Part shown: positions 7,139 to 14,051 of the stretch, piece after piece
How the letters are laid out: each line of letters begins with the position of its first letter
Numbering within the stretch: the first letter of the stretch is position 1
Assembly: GCA_016791325.1 (NCBI GenBank)
Contig: JAEUMU010000038.1
Coordinates: 1 to 21,953, forward strand
Direction of reading: 5' to 3'
DNA: 21,953 bases
Source of the DNA: Hyphomonadaceae bacterium
GTDB lineage: Bacteria > Pseudomonadota > Alphaproteobacteria > Caulobacterales > Aquidulcibacteraceae
The notes under the pieces: generated by a model
Databases searched by the model: none
Told to the model about the DNA's origin: nothing
What the model saw: only the letters and a program-made list of their open reading frames with translations
Position numbers and translations under genes: made by a program

Positions 7139-8274
7139 GCCGCCGCAGCCGGCGCCGGCGCTTTAACAAACTCCGTGCTGGCGAGCGTGGTCTCGAACTC
7201 ATGCAGAACTTCGATGGTTTCGTCCGCGTCCATAATTGGCGTGGCCGCGTCGGGAAAGCGGAAGCGCCAGAACGAATCGATGTGGCGCACAACGCCCACC
7301 GCTTCGCCAATGGGAATGAACAGCGAAGGCGCCCGCAGAAGGAAGTTGCGGAATGCGCTCGGCTGGCCTTCCGCCAGCGCAGCAAACGCTTCGCCGTATT
7401 GCAGCAGCGTTTCGTCCACACGCCGCAGCGCCATGTCCATTTGCGTCAGTATTTCCCGGCGCGATTCGGCCAGTTCTCGGCGCTCTTCCGCTGTCGATTG
7501 CGAAACCCGCAGCCCGGCGAAGCGCGGGCGGAACGCCTCAAGCTGCGGGCGCAGCTCCGCCATCAGCCATTTATAGTAGAGGAAACCCTTCCAGGCGAAC
7601 ACGCCCTCAATATACTCCTCGCCCGATAGCCGCAGCGTCTCGCGCAGCGGATCAAGTGATTTGGCGGTTTCGTCCGTCATCAACTTTTCAGCGAGGCGCT
7701 GGGAGAGATCGCCCGCTTCCCGCCCCCCCGTGGCGAAGGCCAGATTGATGAGCTGGCTGATCTCCTTGCCGACGAAAGCGCGCATTCGCGCCACGTCCGC
7801 CTCGGCCAAATCGAAATACGCGCGCGACGGATCAACGCCCATGTGGCGCAGGCGTTCACGCATCAGGAAAGGATCGAACGAGGGCAGCGAGCCCAGAACA
7901 CGCAGCAATTCTGCGTCAGCCATGAAGGCGGCCTCGTCGTCATAACCCTCGACGGTATCGCGCATCACCTTCTCGAAGCGCCGCTCGCCGACCATGAAGC
8001 TGACGCCGCCAAGCTCCAATTCCTTAGCCGCGTACGGCAAGATCACCTTGGTCGCCGAGGTCACTGGGCGGGTGAACAGGTCGCGCTCATGCGGACGCAC
8101 CACATGCTTGAGGATGAGCGCGCGATTAAGCCGCTTGTTCTTGAACATCGGCTTGTTCTGGTAGTCCTCGGTATCGCCGAAACGCTCATAACAGAGCGCC
8201 AGATTCAGCACCCGCGCCGTCGAGCCGCTGGCGCGGATAAGTGATAGATCGCGGCGGCCATCGGCATTTCGCAC
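7135..8274 (-). CDS. conserved-looking protein of unknown function, 379 aa
   Basis: I do not recognise this protein. It begins with GTG at 8274, preceded by GGGAG; no ATG lies in frame near the start. It has no signal peptide and no membrane helix, is mostly helical and rich in charged residues, and ends in a low-complexity Pro/Ala tail (about 371-379). A helical stretch with many Arg and Glu residues at about 265-300 could form a coiled coil. Segments such as NKRLNRALILKHVV (about 46-59) and EEYIEGVFAWKGFLYYKWLM (about 223-242) look conserved rather than random. The length, codon use and good ribosome site make it a real gene. It converges on the kinase gene, and its TAA overlaps the kinase TAG. 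It lies 64 bases downstream of a small membrane-protein gene on the same strand, so the two may be co-transcribed. Confidence 0.75.
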   Translation of the reverse strand: MRNADGRRDLSLIRASGSTARVLNLALCYERFGDTEDYQNKPMFKNKRLNRALILKHVVRPHERDLFTRPVTSATKVILPYAAKELELGGVSFMVGERRFEKVMRDTVEGYDDEAAFMADAELLRVLGSLPSFDPFLMRERLRHMGVDPSRAYFDLAEADVARMRAFVGKEISQLINLAFATGGREAGDLSQRLAEKLMTDETAKSLDPLRETLRLSGEEYIEGVFAWKGFLYYKWLMAELRPQLEAFRPRFAGLRVSQSTAEERRELAESRREILTQMDMALRRVDETLLQYGEAFAALAEGQPSAFRNFLLRAPSLFIPIGEAVGVVRHIDSFWRFRFPDAATPIMDADETIEVLHEFETTLASTEFVKAPAPAAAA

Positions 8275-8338
8275 GGCAGGCTCCCTTCACTCTTGTGATG
8301 GCGCCTCGGGGTGTAAATTTCTTTAATTGTTTGAAATC

Positions 8339-8929
8339 TTAAGGAAGTGTTGGCGGCAGAGCACGCGCGGGAACCTCCTTCAGCGCAACGCCGCGCGGCA
8401 TGGCCCGTAGCACAAGGCTCCAGAACAGCGGCAGCATCGCCAGGACAAGCGCGAACTTAACCGGCGCCGCAATCGGCGAGGCGTCAAACGGCGTTGGCGC
8501 CGCGATCAGCGCGTACGCGCCCGCGCCCAGCACAACCAAGGCGACGAGCATCAAGAAGAAGTAGCGCTTCTGCGTTTCGCCGATCAGAGCGCGTACGCGC
8601 GGATTTGCGGCCGCCAACGCCGCCAGCGCCGCACGCACAAACGGCGTGTAACTGGCCGAACGGTCTTCATAGGCGCCCTCGCCGGCATAGTGCGCATTAT
8701 CCAAGACCACGCGTTCGCCCTTGCGCGAGCGCAACTCAAACACGTACCGCCAGGGCCGCTGCGGCGCCGGCGCTGCACGCAAACGTACGCTGACGACTTC
8801 ACGCCACGGCAGGCGCCGCACATGGCCGGAAACACCCACATTAACCAGTGCGTCTGGCTCGGCGCGCCACTCGCGCTCGCCGCGCGAGAGCCGGTTCTGC
8901 CGGCGCCGATAGATCGCAAATTCGGCCAT
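8339..8929 (-). CDS. two-helix membrane protein of unknown function
   Basis: The start is ATG 8929, preceded by AAGG, giving 196 residues; the frame is open further upstream to 8965 without a better signal. An N-terminal soluble part (about 1-120) is basic and rich in beta-type segments such as LPWREVVSVRL and RYVFELRS, resembling a small PH-like domain. Two predicted membrane helices follow at about 124-144 and 157-176, then a short Pro-rich tail. No catalytic motif is visible and I cannot name a family. It is divergent from the GST-like gene at 9090 and lies upstream of the unknown 379-residue protein on the same strand. Confidence 0.7.
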   Translation of the reverse strand: MAEFAIYRRRQNRLSRGEREWRAEPDALVNVGVSGHVRRLPWREVVSVRLRAAPAPQRPWRYVFELRSRKGERVVLDNAHYAGEGAYEDRSASYTPFVRAALAALAAANPRVRALIGETQKRYFFLMLVALVVLGAGAYALIAAPTPFDASPIAAPVKFALVLAMLPLFWSLVLRAMPRGVALKEVPARALPPTLP

Positions 8930-9089
8930 CGTCCAACCTTGCCTTGGCGGCCGCGCGCCCGGCAACCGCGCTCAACCGTTACGGTGCGGGCAAACTGCAG
9001 CGGCCTGAGGGGCCTTAGCCGCTAACGCTTCCCGCGGCCGCGCATCGGAGTCACACTGGCGTCTGCAAGCCAAGCCTGCCGGAGCCCCA
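8930..9089. promoter_or_regulatory. divergent intergenic region with a hairpin at 8999-9023
   Basis: This 160-base gap between divergent genes contains AGCGGC and GCCGCT arms (8999-9004 and 9018-9023). They extend inward by about five more pairs past one bulged base, giving a compact stem-loop. No clear -35/-10 pair is seen. GGAG at 9081-9084 is the ribosome site of the GST-like gene. The hairpin could be a 5' leader structure or a dyad for a regulator; I cannot choose. Confidence 0.35.
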
Positions 9090-9725
9090 ATGAGCGATCT
9101 CATCATTTGGACCTATGACTGGGTTCCGGAAGGCCCGCGCGGCTTTGTGCGTGACCTCCGCCTGCGCTGGGCGTGCGAAGAAGCCGGGCTCGCCTATGCC
9201 GTCAAGACGCTCCCCTTCGACGCGCGCGGGCCGGAGCACCTGGCGCGCCAGCCTTTCGGCCAAGTCCCGCTTCTGAGCGATGGCCAGCTTGATCTCTTCG
9301 AGAGCGGCGCCGGGCTGCTGCATCTCGCGCGAAAGAGCGAGATGCTGATGCCGCGCGATGCGTCCGGCGAAGCCCAGGCGCTGCAATGGACCATCGCAGC
9401 GCTGAACTCGATCGAAATGGTCACAGTGCCCTGGTGGTTCCTTGAAATCACCGGCGCCAAGGAAAACTGCCTCACCGGCTGGATGCAAAGCCGCCTCACG
9501 CACATCGAGCGCACATTGCAAGGGCGTGATTGGCTCGCCGGCGGCCGCTTCACCGTGGCGGACCTCCTTATGGCCGATGTGCTGCGCGTGCCGAAAGTCC
9601 GCGCCTTTGGCGATCGCCCGGCGACTGAGGCCTACATCGCACGCATTACCGACCGCCCTGCGTTCAAGCAAGCGCACGCTGCTCAAATGGCGCACTTCGC
9701 CGCCGCCGACGCCGCGCGAGCCTGA
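9090..9725 (+). CDS. glutathione S-transferase family protein
   Basis: The 211-residue protein has a thioredoxin-like N-terminal half (about 1-82) and an all-helical C-terminal half. The PFGQVPLLSDGQLDLFES segment (about 55-72) holds the cis-Pro and the E-S pair that binds the gamma-glutamyl group of glutathione. The C-terminal half shows LAGGRFTVADLLMADVL, the N-capping box and hydrophobic staple typical of GSTs. The N-terminal region around WTYDWVPEGPRGFVRDLRL lacks an obvious catalytic Cys or Ser in the usual place, so the reaction is unclear. GGAG lies five bases before the ATG. It appears to be a single-gene unit, ending in a strong hairpin. Specific roles such as detoxification or dehalogenation cannot be assigned. 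Confidence 0.87.
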   Translation: MSDLIIWTYDWVPEGPRGFVRDLRLRWACEEAGLAYAVKTLPFDARGPEHLARQPFGQVPLLSDGQLDLFESGAGLLHLARKSEMLMPRDASGEAQALQWTIAALNSIEMVTVPWWFLEITGAKENCLTGWMQSRLTHIERTLQGRDWLAGGRFTVADLLMADVLRVPKVRAFGDRPATEAYIARITDRPAFKQAHAAQMAHFAAADAARA

Positions 9726-9752
9726 GCGCCCCGCTTCGGGCCATCGCGGTAT

Positions 9753-9784
9753 GAGCGGGGGCGCTCATGCGCACGCCCCCGCTC
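9753..9784. terminator. bidirectional hairpin between convergent genes
   Basis: GAGCGGGGGCG (9753-9763) and CGCCCCCGCTC (9774-9784) form a perfect 11-bp GC-rich stem around a 10-base loop. It lies exactly between the ends of the GST-like gene (9725) and the outer-membrane protein gene (9798) on the other strand, so it can serve both. Neither side has a clear T-run, so it may be a Rho-assisted or transcript-end-protecting structure rather than a classical intrinsic terminator. Confidence 0.65.
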
Positions 9785-9797
9785 CGCGAGAACCGCT

Positions 9798-10580
9798 TTA
9801 AAAGTTGAAGCGCAAACCCGCTTCGATCACAGAGGCGCGGTTCTCAACGTCCAGCGACGCAGGGAAAAGGTCGACCTCCGTTCCGACGTCTTCCGTGGCG
9901 CGATAGCGATACTGGGCAAACAGCGCCATGTTGTCGTTAAGCGCATACGAGGCGCCCGCGACTGCCTGGTACGCGAACACGGTGTCGTCGTCGTCAACGA
10001 TGCCAACGCCCGATGGCGCATACTCAACGTTCACGAAGCCAACCCCCAAGCCTCCGCCAACATAAGGCGTAAACGCGCCATACTGAGGAAAGTCGTAGTA
10101 GAGATTGGCCATCAAAAACGTGGTGTCGATCGAGCCGCGGCCGTCTGCCACAACGGCCCCCACCGTCGCTCCTTGGCGGGGCGCGCCACTGATCAGAACG
10201 CCGACGTCCTGAGTGTCCAGCGGAATGCCCGCCGCCTGCACGTTGTTGTGCGTGTCCACGTCATTGTTCTGGTAAGCGAGTTCGATTTCGCCACGCAGGC
10301 CGTTGCTGAAACGCCGCCCGATCGCCGCGCTCACGGTGTAGCCAGTGTCGAATTCAGTGGTCCAGCCCACGCCGGTTCCGGCAGGGAGCGGCGTGTTGTT
10401 GGGAATCGTCGTGCCGGTGCCCGTAAGAAAGTTCCGGGTGAACGAGCCGCTATTGTCGGAATCGTTCAGGAAAACGCCGCCTAGGCTGGCCGAACCGTAA
10501 TACCCCTGCGCCACTGCGGGTGTTGCTGTAAGTGTGGCGGCGATGGCCGCGGCCAAGAATGCTGAGCCAAGTGTCCGCAT
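9798..10580 (-). CDS. outer-membrane beta-barrel protein
   Basis: The 260-residue protein has a Sec signal peptide (about 1-25, ending AVAQG) and alternating amphipathic segments typical of an 8- to 10-strand barrel. Examples are YYGSASLGGVFLN, GYTVSAAIGRRF, LRGEIELAYQNNDVD, FTPYVGGGLGVGFVNV and MALFAQYRYRATEDVG. It ends with GLRFNF, whose terminal Phe is the BAM recognition signal. It resembles the OmpW/OMP_b-brl opacity-type porins common in alphaproteobacteria. The substrate or function, small-solute channel or structural, is not evident. GGGGA precedes ATG 10580. It is divergent from the SOUL-type gene at 10736 and ends at the shared hairpin. Confidence 0.88.
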   Translation of the reverse strand: MRTLGSAFLAAAIAATLTATPAVAQGYYGSASLGGVFLNDSDNSGSFTRNFLTGTGTTIPNNTPLPAGTGVGWTTEFDTGYTVSAAIGRRFSNGLRGEIELAYQNNDVDTHNNVQAAGIPLDTQDVGVLISGAPRQGATVGAVVADGRGSIDTTFLMANLYYDFPQYGAFTPYVGGGLGVGFVNVEYAPSGVGIVDDDDTVFAYQAVAGASYALNDNMALFAQYRYRATEDVGTEVDLFPASLDVENRASVIEAGLRFNF

Positions 10581-10735
10581 GTAAGTCCCCTATTTCTAGG
10601 CCGCTCGCGGTGCGGCGCGTTCTGCTGACAACGCCGCTAAATACGCCCGCATCAACTTTTCGGATCACCACCATCTTCAGGGTAATCGGGCGGGGCGCCG
10701 CTGAACCGTTGGAGACGCTCATTCGTACACCCTAT
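10581..10735. promoter_or_regulatory. divergent intergenic region, outer-membrane protein/SOUL gene
   Basis: The 155-base region must carry promoters for both flanking genes. I see no good consensus pair on either strand. A Shine-Dalgarno is present on the minus side (10586-10590). On the plus side the nearest GGAG (10711-10714) is about 21 bases before ATG 10736, too far to be a normal ribosome site. Confidence 0.35.
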
Positions 10736-11368
10736 ATGAAATGGCACTGGCCCCTGGCGCTCGCCCTGTTCGGAAGCTTGATGATCACCGCTCCAAACGC
10801 ACATGCCGTGGACGAGCCGCTTTGGACGTCAGCGTTCCGCGACGGCCCGTTCGAGGTGCGCGATTACGCCCCTACCGTGGTCGCGGAAACCACCGTCACG
10901 GGCGAGCGTGGCGCAGCGATTAATCAAGGATTCCGCCGCTTGGCGCGCTACATCTTCGGCGGCAACGAGCCCGCGCGGGAAATCGCAATGATCGCCCCTG
11001 TTGCGCAACAGGCGGCCGGACAGCGCATCGCCATGACAGCCCCCGTCGCCCAAGCGCCTGCGGCCGAGGGCTGGGTCGTCACCTTCTACATGCCGCAAGG
11101 TTCGGTGCTGCAGGATATGCCCAGGCCGCTCGATGCGGCGGTTCACCTGCGCGCGCAGCCAATGCGGCGCGTCGCCGTGCTCCGCTTCAATGGCTTGGCG
11201 ACGCAGGGCAATCTGTCCCGCCACGAAGAACAACTGCGCCAGCATATCGAGCGCCACGGTTTTGTCGCCAGCGGCCCAGTCTTTTACGCCTTCTACGACC
11301 CGCCCTGGACCTTGCCCTGGATGCGCCGCAACGAAATCATGATAGAGCTGCAGCCCCCCGCCCTCTGA
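10736..11368 (+). CDS. secreted SOUL-family haem-binding-like protein
   Basis: Starting at ATG 10736 gives 210 residues with a signal peptide (1-24, ending AHA), so the protein is probably periplasmic. The SOUL/HBP pattern is clear: FEVRDYAPTVVAETTV near the start, then FRRLARYIFGGN, two copies of the I-A-M-x-A-P-V motif (IAMIAPV and IAMTAPV), and the closing FYDPPWTLPWMRRNEIMIEL. Bacterial SOUL proteins are generally thought to bind haem or other tetrapyrroles, but no experimentally agreed role exists for most. The frame is open upstream to 10532 but would lose the signal peptide. No close Shine-Dalgarno precedes the ATG; a nearby non-ATG start or a leaderless message is possible. It is divergent from a beta-barrel protein and has no haem-synthesis neighbours. 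Confidence 0.85.
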   Translation: MKWHWPLALALFGSLMITAPNAHAVDEPLWTSAFRDGPFEVRDYAPTVVAETTVTGERGAAINQGFRRLARYIFGGNEPAREIAMIAPVAQQAAGQRIAMTAPVAQAPAAEGWVVTFYMPQGSVLQDMPRPLDAAVHLRAQPMRRVAVLRFNGLATQGNLSRHEEQLRQHIERHGFVASGPVFYAFYDPPWTLPWMRRNEIMIELQPPAL

Positions 11369-11399
11369 CGGCAGGTGCGCAGACGCTCGCGGGCGCCAC

Positions 11400-11593
11400 T
11401 GGGCGCTCCACACCTGCACGCTGAACCGCGCGCGCTCGTCCAGATAACAAGCGACCGGGGTGAAGCCGGCGCTCTCGGCCAACACGCGCGTGTCCAGTTG
11501 CTCGTACTTATGCGAGTTTTCCACGTGCGACCGGACCCCGAGGTGGTATATAACGCCCTCTGCTCTACCTCGCAGCTCGAACGCGAGAGTGGC
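11400..11593 (-). pseudogene. C-terminal remnant of EgtD-like histidine methyltransferase
   Basis: Immediately after the TAG of the kinase gene, the same minus-strand frame reads about 62 residues resembling the C-terminal end of EgtD/DUF2260 SAM-dependent methyltransferases. It contains LAFELRGRAEG, the signature HVENSHKY that contacts histidine in EgtD, then a helix RVLAESAGFTPV and YLDERARFSVQVW. EgtD trimethylates histidine in ergothioneine synthesis. There is no start codon at the expected place, the SAM-binding two-thirds are missing, and the frame has lost its stop, running on antisense through the SOUL gene. No EgtB or other ergothioneine gene is nearby. It is best read as a decayed fragment left by a deletion or rearrangement. 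The assignment rests on recognition of the motif, without a database search. Confidence 0.6.
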
Positions 11594-12994
11594 CTATGGC
11601 CGCGCCAGATTGACCAGCACGGTCATCGTGAAGCGCACGCCTTGCCCCGCGGACGGGGCCGCAGTGACATCACCGCCAAGCAAACGCGCAAGCCGCCGGC
11701 AGAGCGCAAGGCTAAGGTTGGGTCCGTCAAGGCGAGGAGCCTTGGCGTCCTCCGTAAACGCGAAGGGCTCGAAAAGAGCATCGATCGTGGCTTGATCGAC
11801 TGCGATGCCGGTGTCTTCGATTTCAAAGCAGGCGAGCTGGGCGTCGTCATCTCCGCGCGCAGACAAACGCACATTGATGGCCCCATCCTCTGTGAAGGCG
11901 ATCGCATGTGAGAGTAAAGTGCGCAGGCAGTGATCCAGCTTAACGCCATCTGTCCTGCCAAGCTTCACGGCTCCATCGGTCTCTAACTGGATCTGAGTGC
12001 CCCTGCCGCGCGCCTCCGGCGTCAACGCCGCGATCGCGTCTCGCACCACGCCATCAATATTGACGAGTTCGACATCCGCCGTCACGCGCCCAGCGTCGAT
12101 CGCCGATAGCTTCAGAATGTCATTGACCATGCCTCGGAGCTTGGCGGCCGCCTCCAGCACCCGGCGATTGTCGGCGGCGCCGGCCACATCGCCACGCTCG
12201 TCAGCGGTTTCGATGAGAAGCTCGCTGTAGCCAATAATCGCGTTAAGCGGCGTTCGCAGTTCGTGGCTGACATTGGCGATGAACTCTGCTCGCGATCGGC
12301 TGAGCTCCTCCGCGGCTGCACGAGCAGTCAGTGCGTCCTTGGTCTTATATCCGGCTTCCGTCAGAAGGGCGCTGGACTTGCTCACCACCGCGCGAAAATT
12401 CGCGACAGAGAAGCTCGCTGCGAGCGCAAGCAGCGACATCATGATCGCGTTCCAAAGCGAAACTTCTCCGACGCTTATCCAATAGTCCGGCGCGGACCCC
12501 GTGAGTTCGAACGCCGGCGCGGGCAGGTTGGAGCGCAAGAAATGGAGCATCAGGTAGGTGAACGTCACGATCCCCGCCCAAACGACGCCGATTCCGATGC
12601 CGGAGAGCAATGTCGCCAACAGGGGGATCAACATCAGAAAGAAAGACGTGGTTGAAACTGGACCGCCCATCGCAGAAGCGGTCAACGTTACGATCAAGAA
12701 GAGCGTTGCTAGATAGGCGTGAATGACAAGATCGAGATCGACCGATGTTCGCAACGCGATATACGGAAAAGGCAGGAAGAAGAATGGCGCTAAGCCGCAA
12801 GCAATTGCGGCGATTGGCCGAGCGTCAAACAGCGATGGACCAGTCAGCGTCACCCACACGAGAGCAATCACAAAAGTCAGCGACGCCGTGAAGGTCAGCA
12901 AGCGCTTACGGGTGGATTGCAGAAGTGGGACGCCCCTGGCCGCATCGCCAGACATTCGCTCCCACAGAACTTCGAACCAAGCGTGCGAAATCAT
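11594..12994 (-). CDS. orphan membrane histidine kinase with eroded ATP site
   Basis: The 466-residue protein has six or so predicted membrane helices (about 33-200) without a large periplasmic domain, then a short coiled linker. A canonical HisKA box follows, with H244 in IANVSHELRTPLNAIIGYSELL. The HATPase domain is recognisable but its motifs are altered. The N-box reads TLLSHAIAFT with His363 where the Mg-binding Asn belongs. G1 is DTGIAV (394-399), and G2 is GPNLSLAL (424-431) instead of GxGLGLAL. It may therefore be a weak kinase, a phosphatase or a scaffold. No response regulator is adjacent. ATG 12994 lacks a Shine-Dalgarno; ATG 12955 (residue 14) has GGGAG close upstream and is a good alternative start. 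The gene is followed by an egtD remnant. Confidence 0.85.
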   Translation of the reverse strand: MISHAWFEVLWERMSGDAARGVPLLQSTRKRLLTFTASLTFVIALVWVTLTGPSLFDARPIAAIACGLAPFFFLPFPYIALRTSVDLDLVIHAYLATLFLIVTLTASAMGGPVSTTSFFLMLIPLLATLLSGIGIGVVWAGIVTFTYLMLHFLRSNLPAPAFELTGSAPDYWISVGEVSLWNAIMMSLLALAASFSVANFRAVVSKSSALLTEAGYKTKDALTARAAAEELSRSRAEFIANVSHELRTPLNAIIGYSELLIETADERGDVAGAADNRRVLEAAAKLRGMVNDILKLSAIDAGRVTADVELVNIDGVVRDAIAALTPEARGRGTQIQLETDGAVKLGRTDGVKLDHCLRTLLSHAIAFTEDGAINVRLSARGDDDAQLACFEIEDTGIAVDQATIDALFEPFAFTEDAKAPRLDGPNLSLALCRRLARLLGGDVTAAPSAGQGVRFTMTVLVNLARP

Positions 12995-13104
12995 GCAAGG
13001 CGACTAACACACGATATGCGCATGGCAAGCGCAGGCGCGCCCGAATGACGACTCCCGGTTGAACCCCCTGAACGCCGAGGTTTTCAGGCGGGCCCAGCGC
13101 GCCT

Positions 13105-13132
13105 CTCTCAGCGCAGAGTCGTCAGCTGAGAG
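13105..13132 (-). terminator. possible terminator hairpin at the end of the catabolic operon
   Basis: CTCTCAGC (13105-13112) and GCTGAGAG (13125-13132) form a perfect 8-bp stem with a 12-base loop. It straddles the stop codon of the nitronate-monooxygenase-like gene, the last gene of the leftward five-gene run. No T-run follows on the minus strand, so termination activity is uncertain. Confidence 0.35.
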
Positions 13133-14039
13133 CGAATCGCGCCGCCTGATACTCGCGCGTCCAGCGCGCAATCATCTCCGCAGCGCTTTCCACACCAGTC
13201 ACAATGCCGACGCCCTGACCTGCCGCCCAGATGTCACGCCATGCCTTGATTCCGCTGTCCACATCCACCGCGCCAACGCGCGGGGGAAGATTCTTCGGAT
13301 CGTAACCAGCGCGTGCGATCGAACCGCCAAGGTAATTGCCAAGGATGCCGCTGAAGAGATCGGTATATACAATGTCGCTCGCGGCGGAGCCGATAATCAT
13401 CTGCTTGTATTCTTCTGTCGCATTGGCCTCGGCGGCGGCGATGAAGGGCGAGCCAATATACGCATAGTCGGCGCCCATGGCGCGCGCGGCGAGAATGCTA
13501 CGGCCGTGCGCGATCGCACCGGACAGCGCAATCGGCCCATCAAACCAAGCGCGGGTTTCCTGCAACAGAGCGAACGGCGAAAGGCGCCCCGCATGGCCGC
13601 CGGCGCCCGCGCACACGAGAACCAGACCATCAGCGCCCTTCTCGATCGCTTTGCGTGCGTACGCACTGGTGGTGACGTCATGAAACACCTGCCCCCCGTA
13701 GGAGTGCACAGCCGCATTCACTTGCTCTTGGGCGCCAAGTGAGGTGATGACCACGGGCGCCTTGTGCTTCACCACCAGGGCCAGGTCTCGCTCAAGCCGT
13801 TTGTTGGTGCCGTGCACGATCAGGTTGACCGCGTAGGGCGCATCGTCGCTCGTGAGTGCGCCGCGGATCTGCTCAAGCCATTCATCGAGCAGCTCTGCCG
13901 GGCGCGCGTTGAGTGCGGGAAACGCGCCGAGCACGCCCGCGCGGCATTGCGCAATCACCAGCTCCGGTCCGGAGACGATAAACATCGGCGCGCCGAACAC
14001 AGGCAGACGCAGTTTTCGCAGCGCATCCGATGCGGCCAT
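13122..14039 (-). CDS. nitronate monooxygenase-like FMN enzyme
   Basis: The start is ATG 14039, seven bases after AGGAA; a GTG at 14045 is less well placed. The 305-residue TIM-barrel protein matches the 2-nitropropane dioxygenase/NMO family. It has LRLPVFGAPMFIVSGPELV at the start, the FMN-phosphate loop with catalytic-region His in CAGAGGHAGRLSPFAL (about 144-159), GPIALSGAIAHGRSILAA, and MGADYAYIGSPFIA. The family includes true nitronate oxidases, but also FMN enoyl-reductases and IpdC, an enzyme of steroid C/D-ring breakdown. It is the last gene of a run with an acyl-CoA dehydrogenase, enoyl-CoA hydratase and SDR, so a role on a CoA-ester intermediate is more likely than nitroalkane removal. 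That is inference from context. The gap to the upstream dehydrogenase gene is 12 bases. Confidence 0.88.
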   Translation of the reverse strand: MAASDALRKLRLPVFGAPMFIVSGPELVIAQCRAGVLGAFPALNARPAELLDEWLEQIRGALTSDDAPYAVNLIVHGTNKRLERDLALVVKHKAPVVITSLGAQEQVNAAVHSYGGQVFHDVTTSAYARKAIEKGADGLVLVCAGAGGHAGRLSPFALLQETRAWFDGPIALSGAIAHGRSILAARAMGADYAYIGSPFIAAAEANATEEYKQMIIGSAASDIVYTDLFSGILGNYLGGSIARAGYDPKNLPPRVGAVDVDSGIKAWRDIWAAGQGVGIVTGVESAAEMIARWTREYQAARFALS

Positions 14040-14051
14040 GTGCACGTTCCT

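Noticed and set aside
10829..11524. A full minus-strand gene of 231 codons beginning at GTG 11524
   Set aside because: Only the first part resembles a protein family (EgtD C-terminus); the rest is antisense to the SOUL gene, so I call a remnant, not a gene.
11375..11911. Open frame of 178 codons on the plus strand across the EgtD remnant and kinase end
   Set aside because: It lies opposite the well-supported kinase gene, has Arg-rich composition typical of antisense frames in GC-rich DNA, and has no family resemblance.
12994..13122. Possible small RNA or small gene between the kinase and NMO-like genes
   Set aside because: Only a short hairpin at the stop codon is visible; no promoter or small frame with a ribosome site could be supported.
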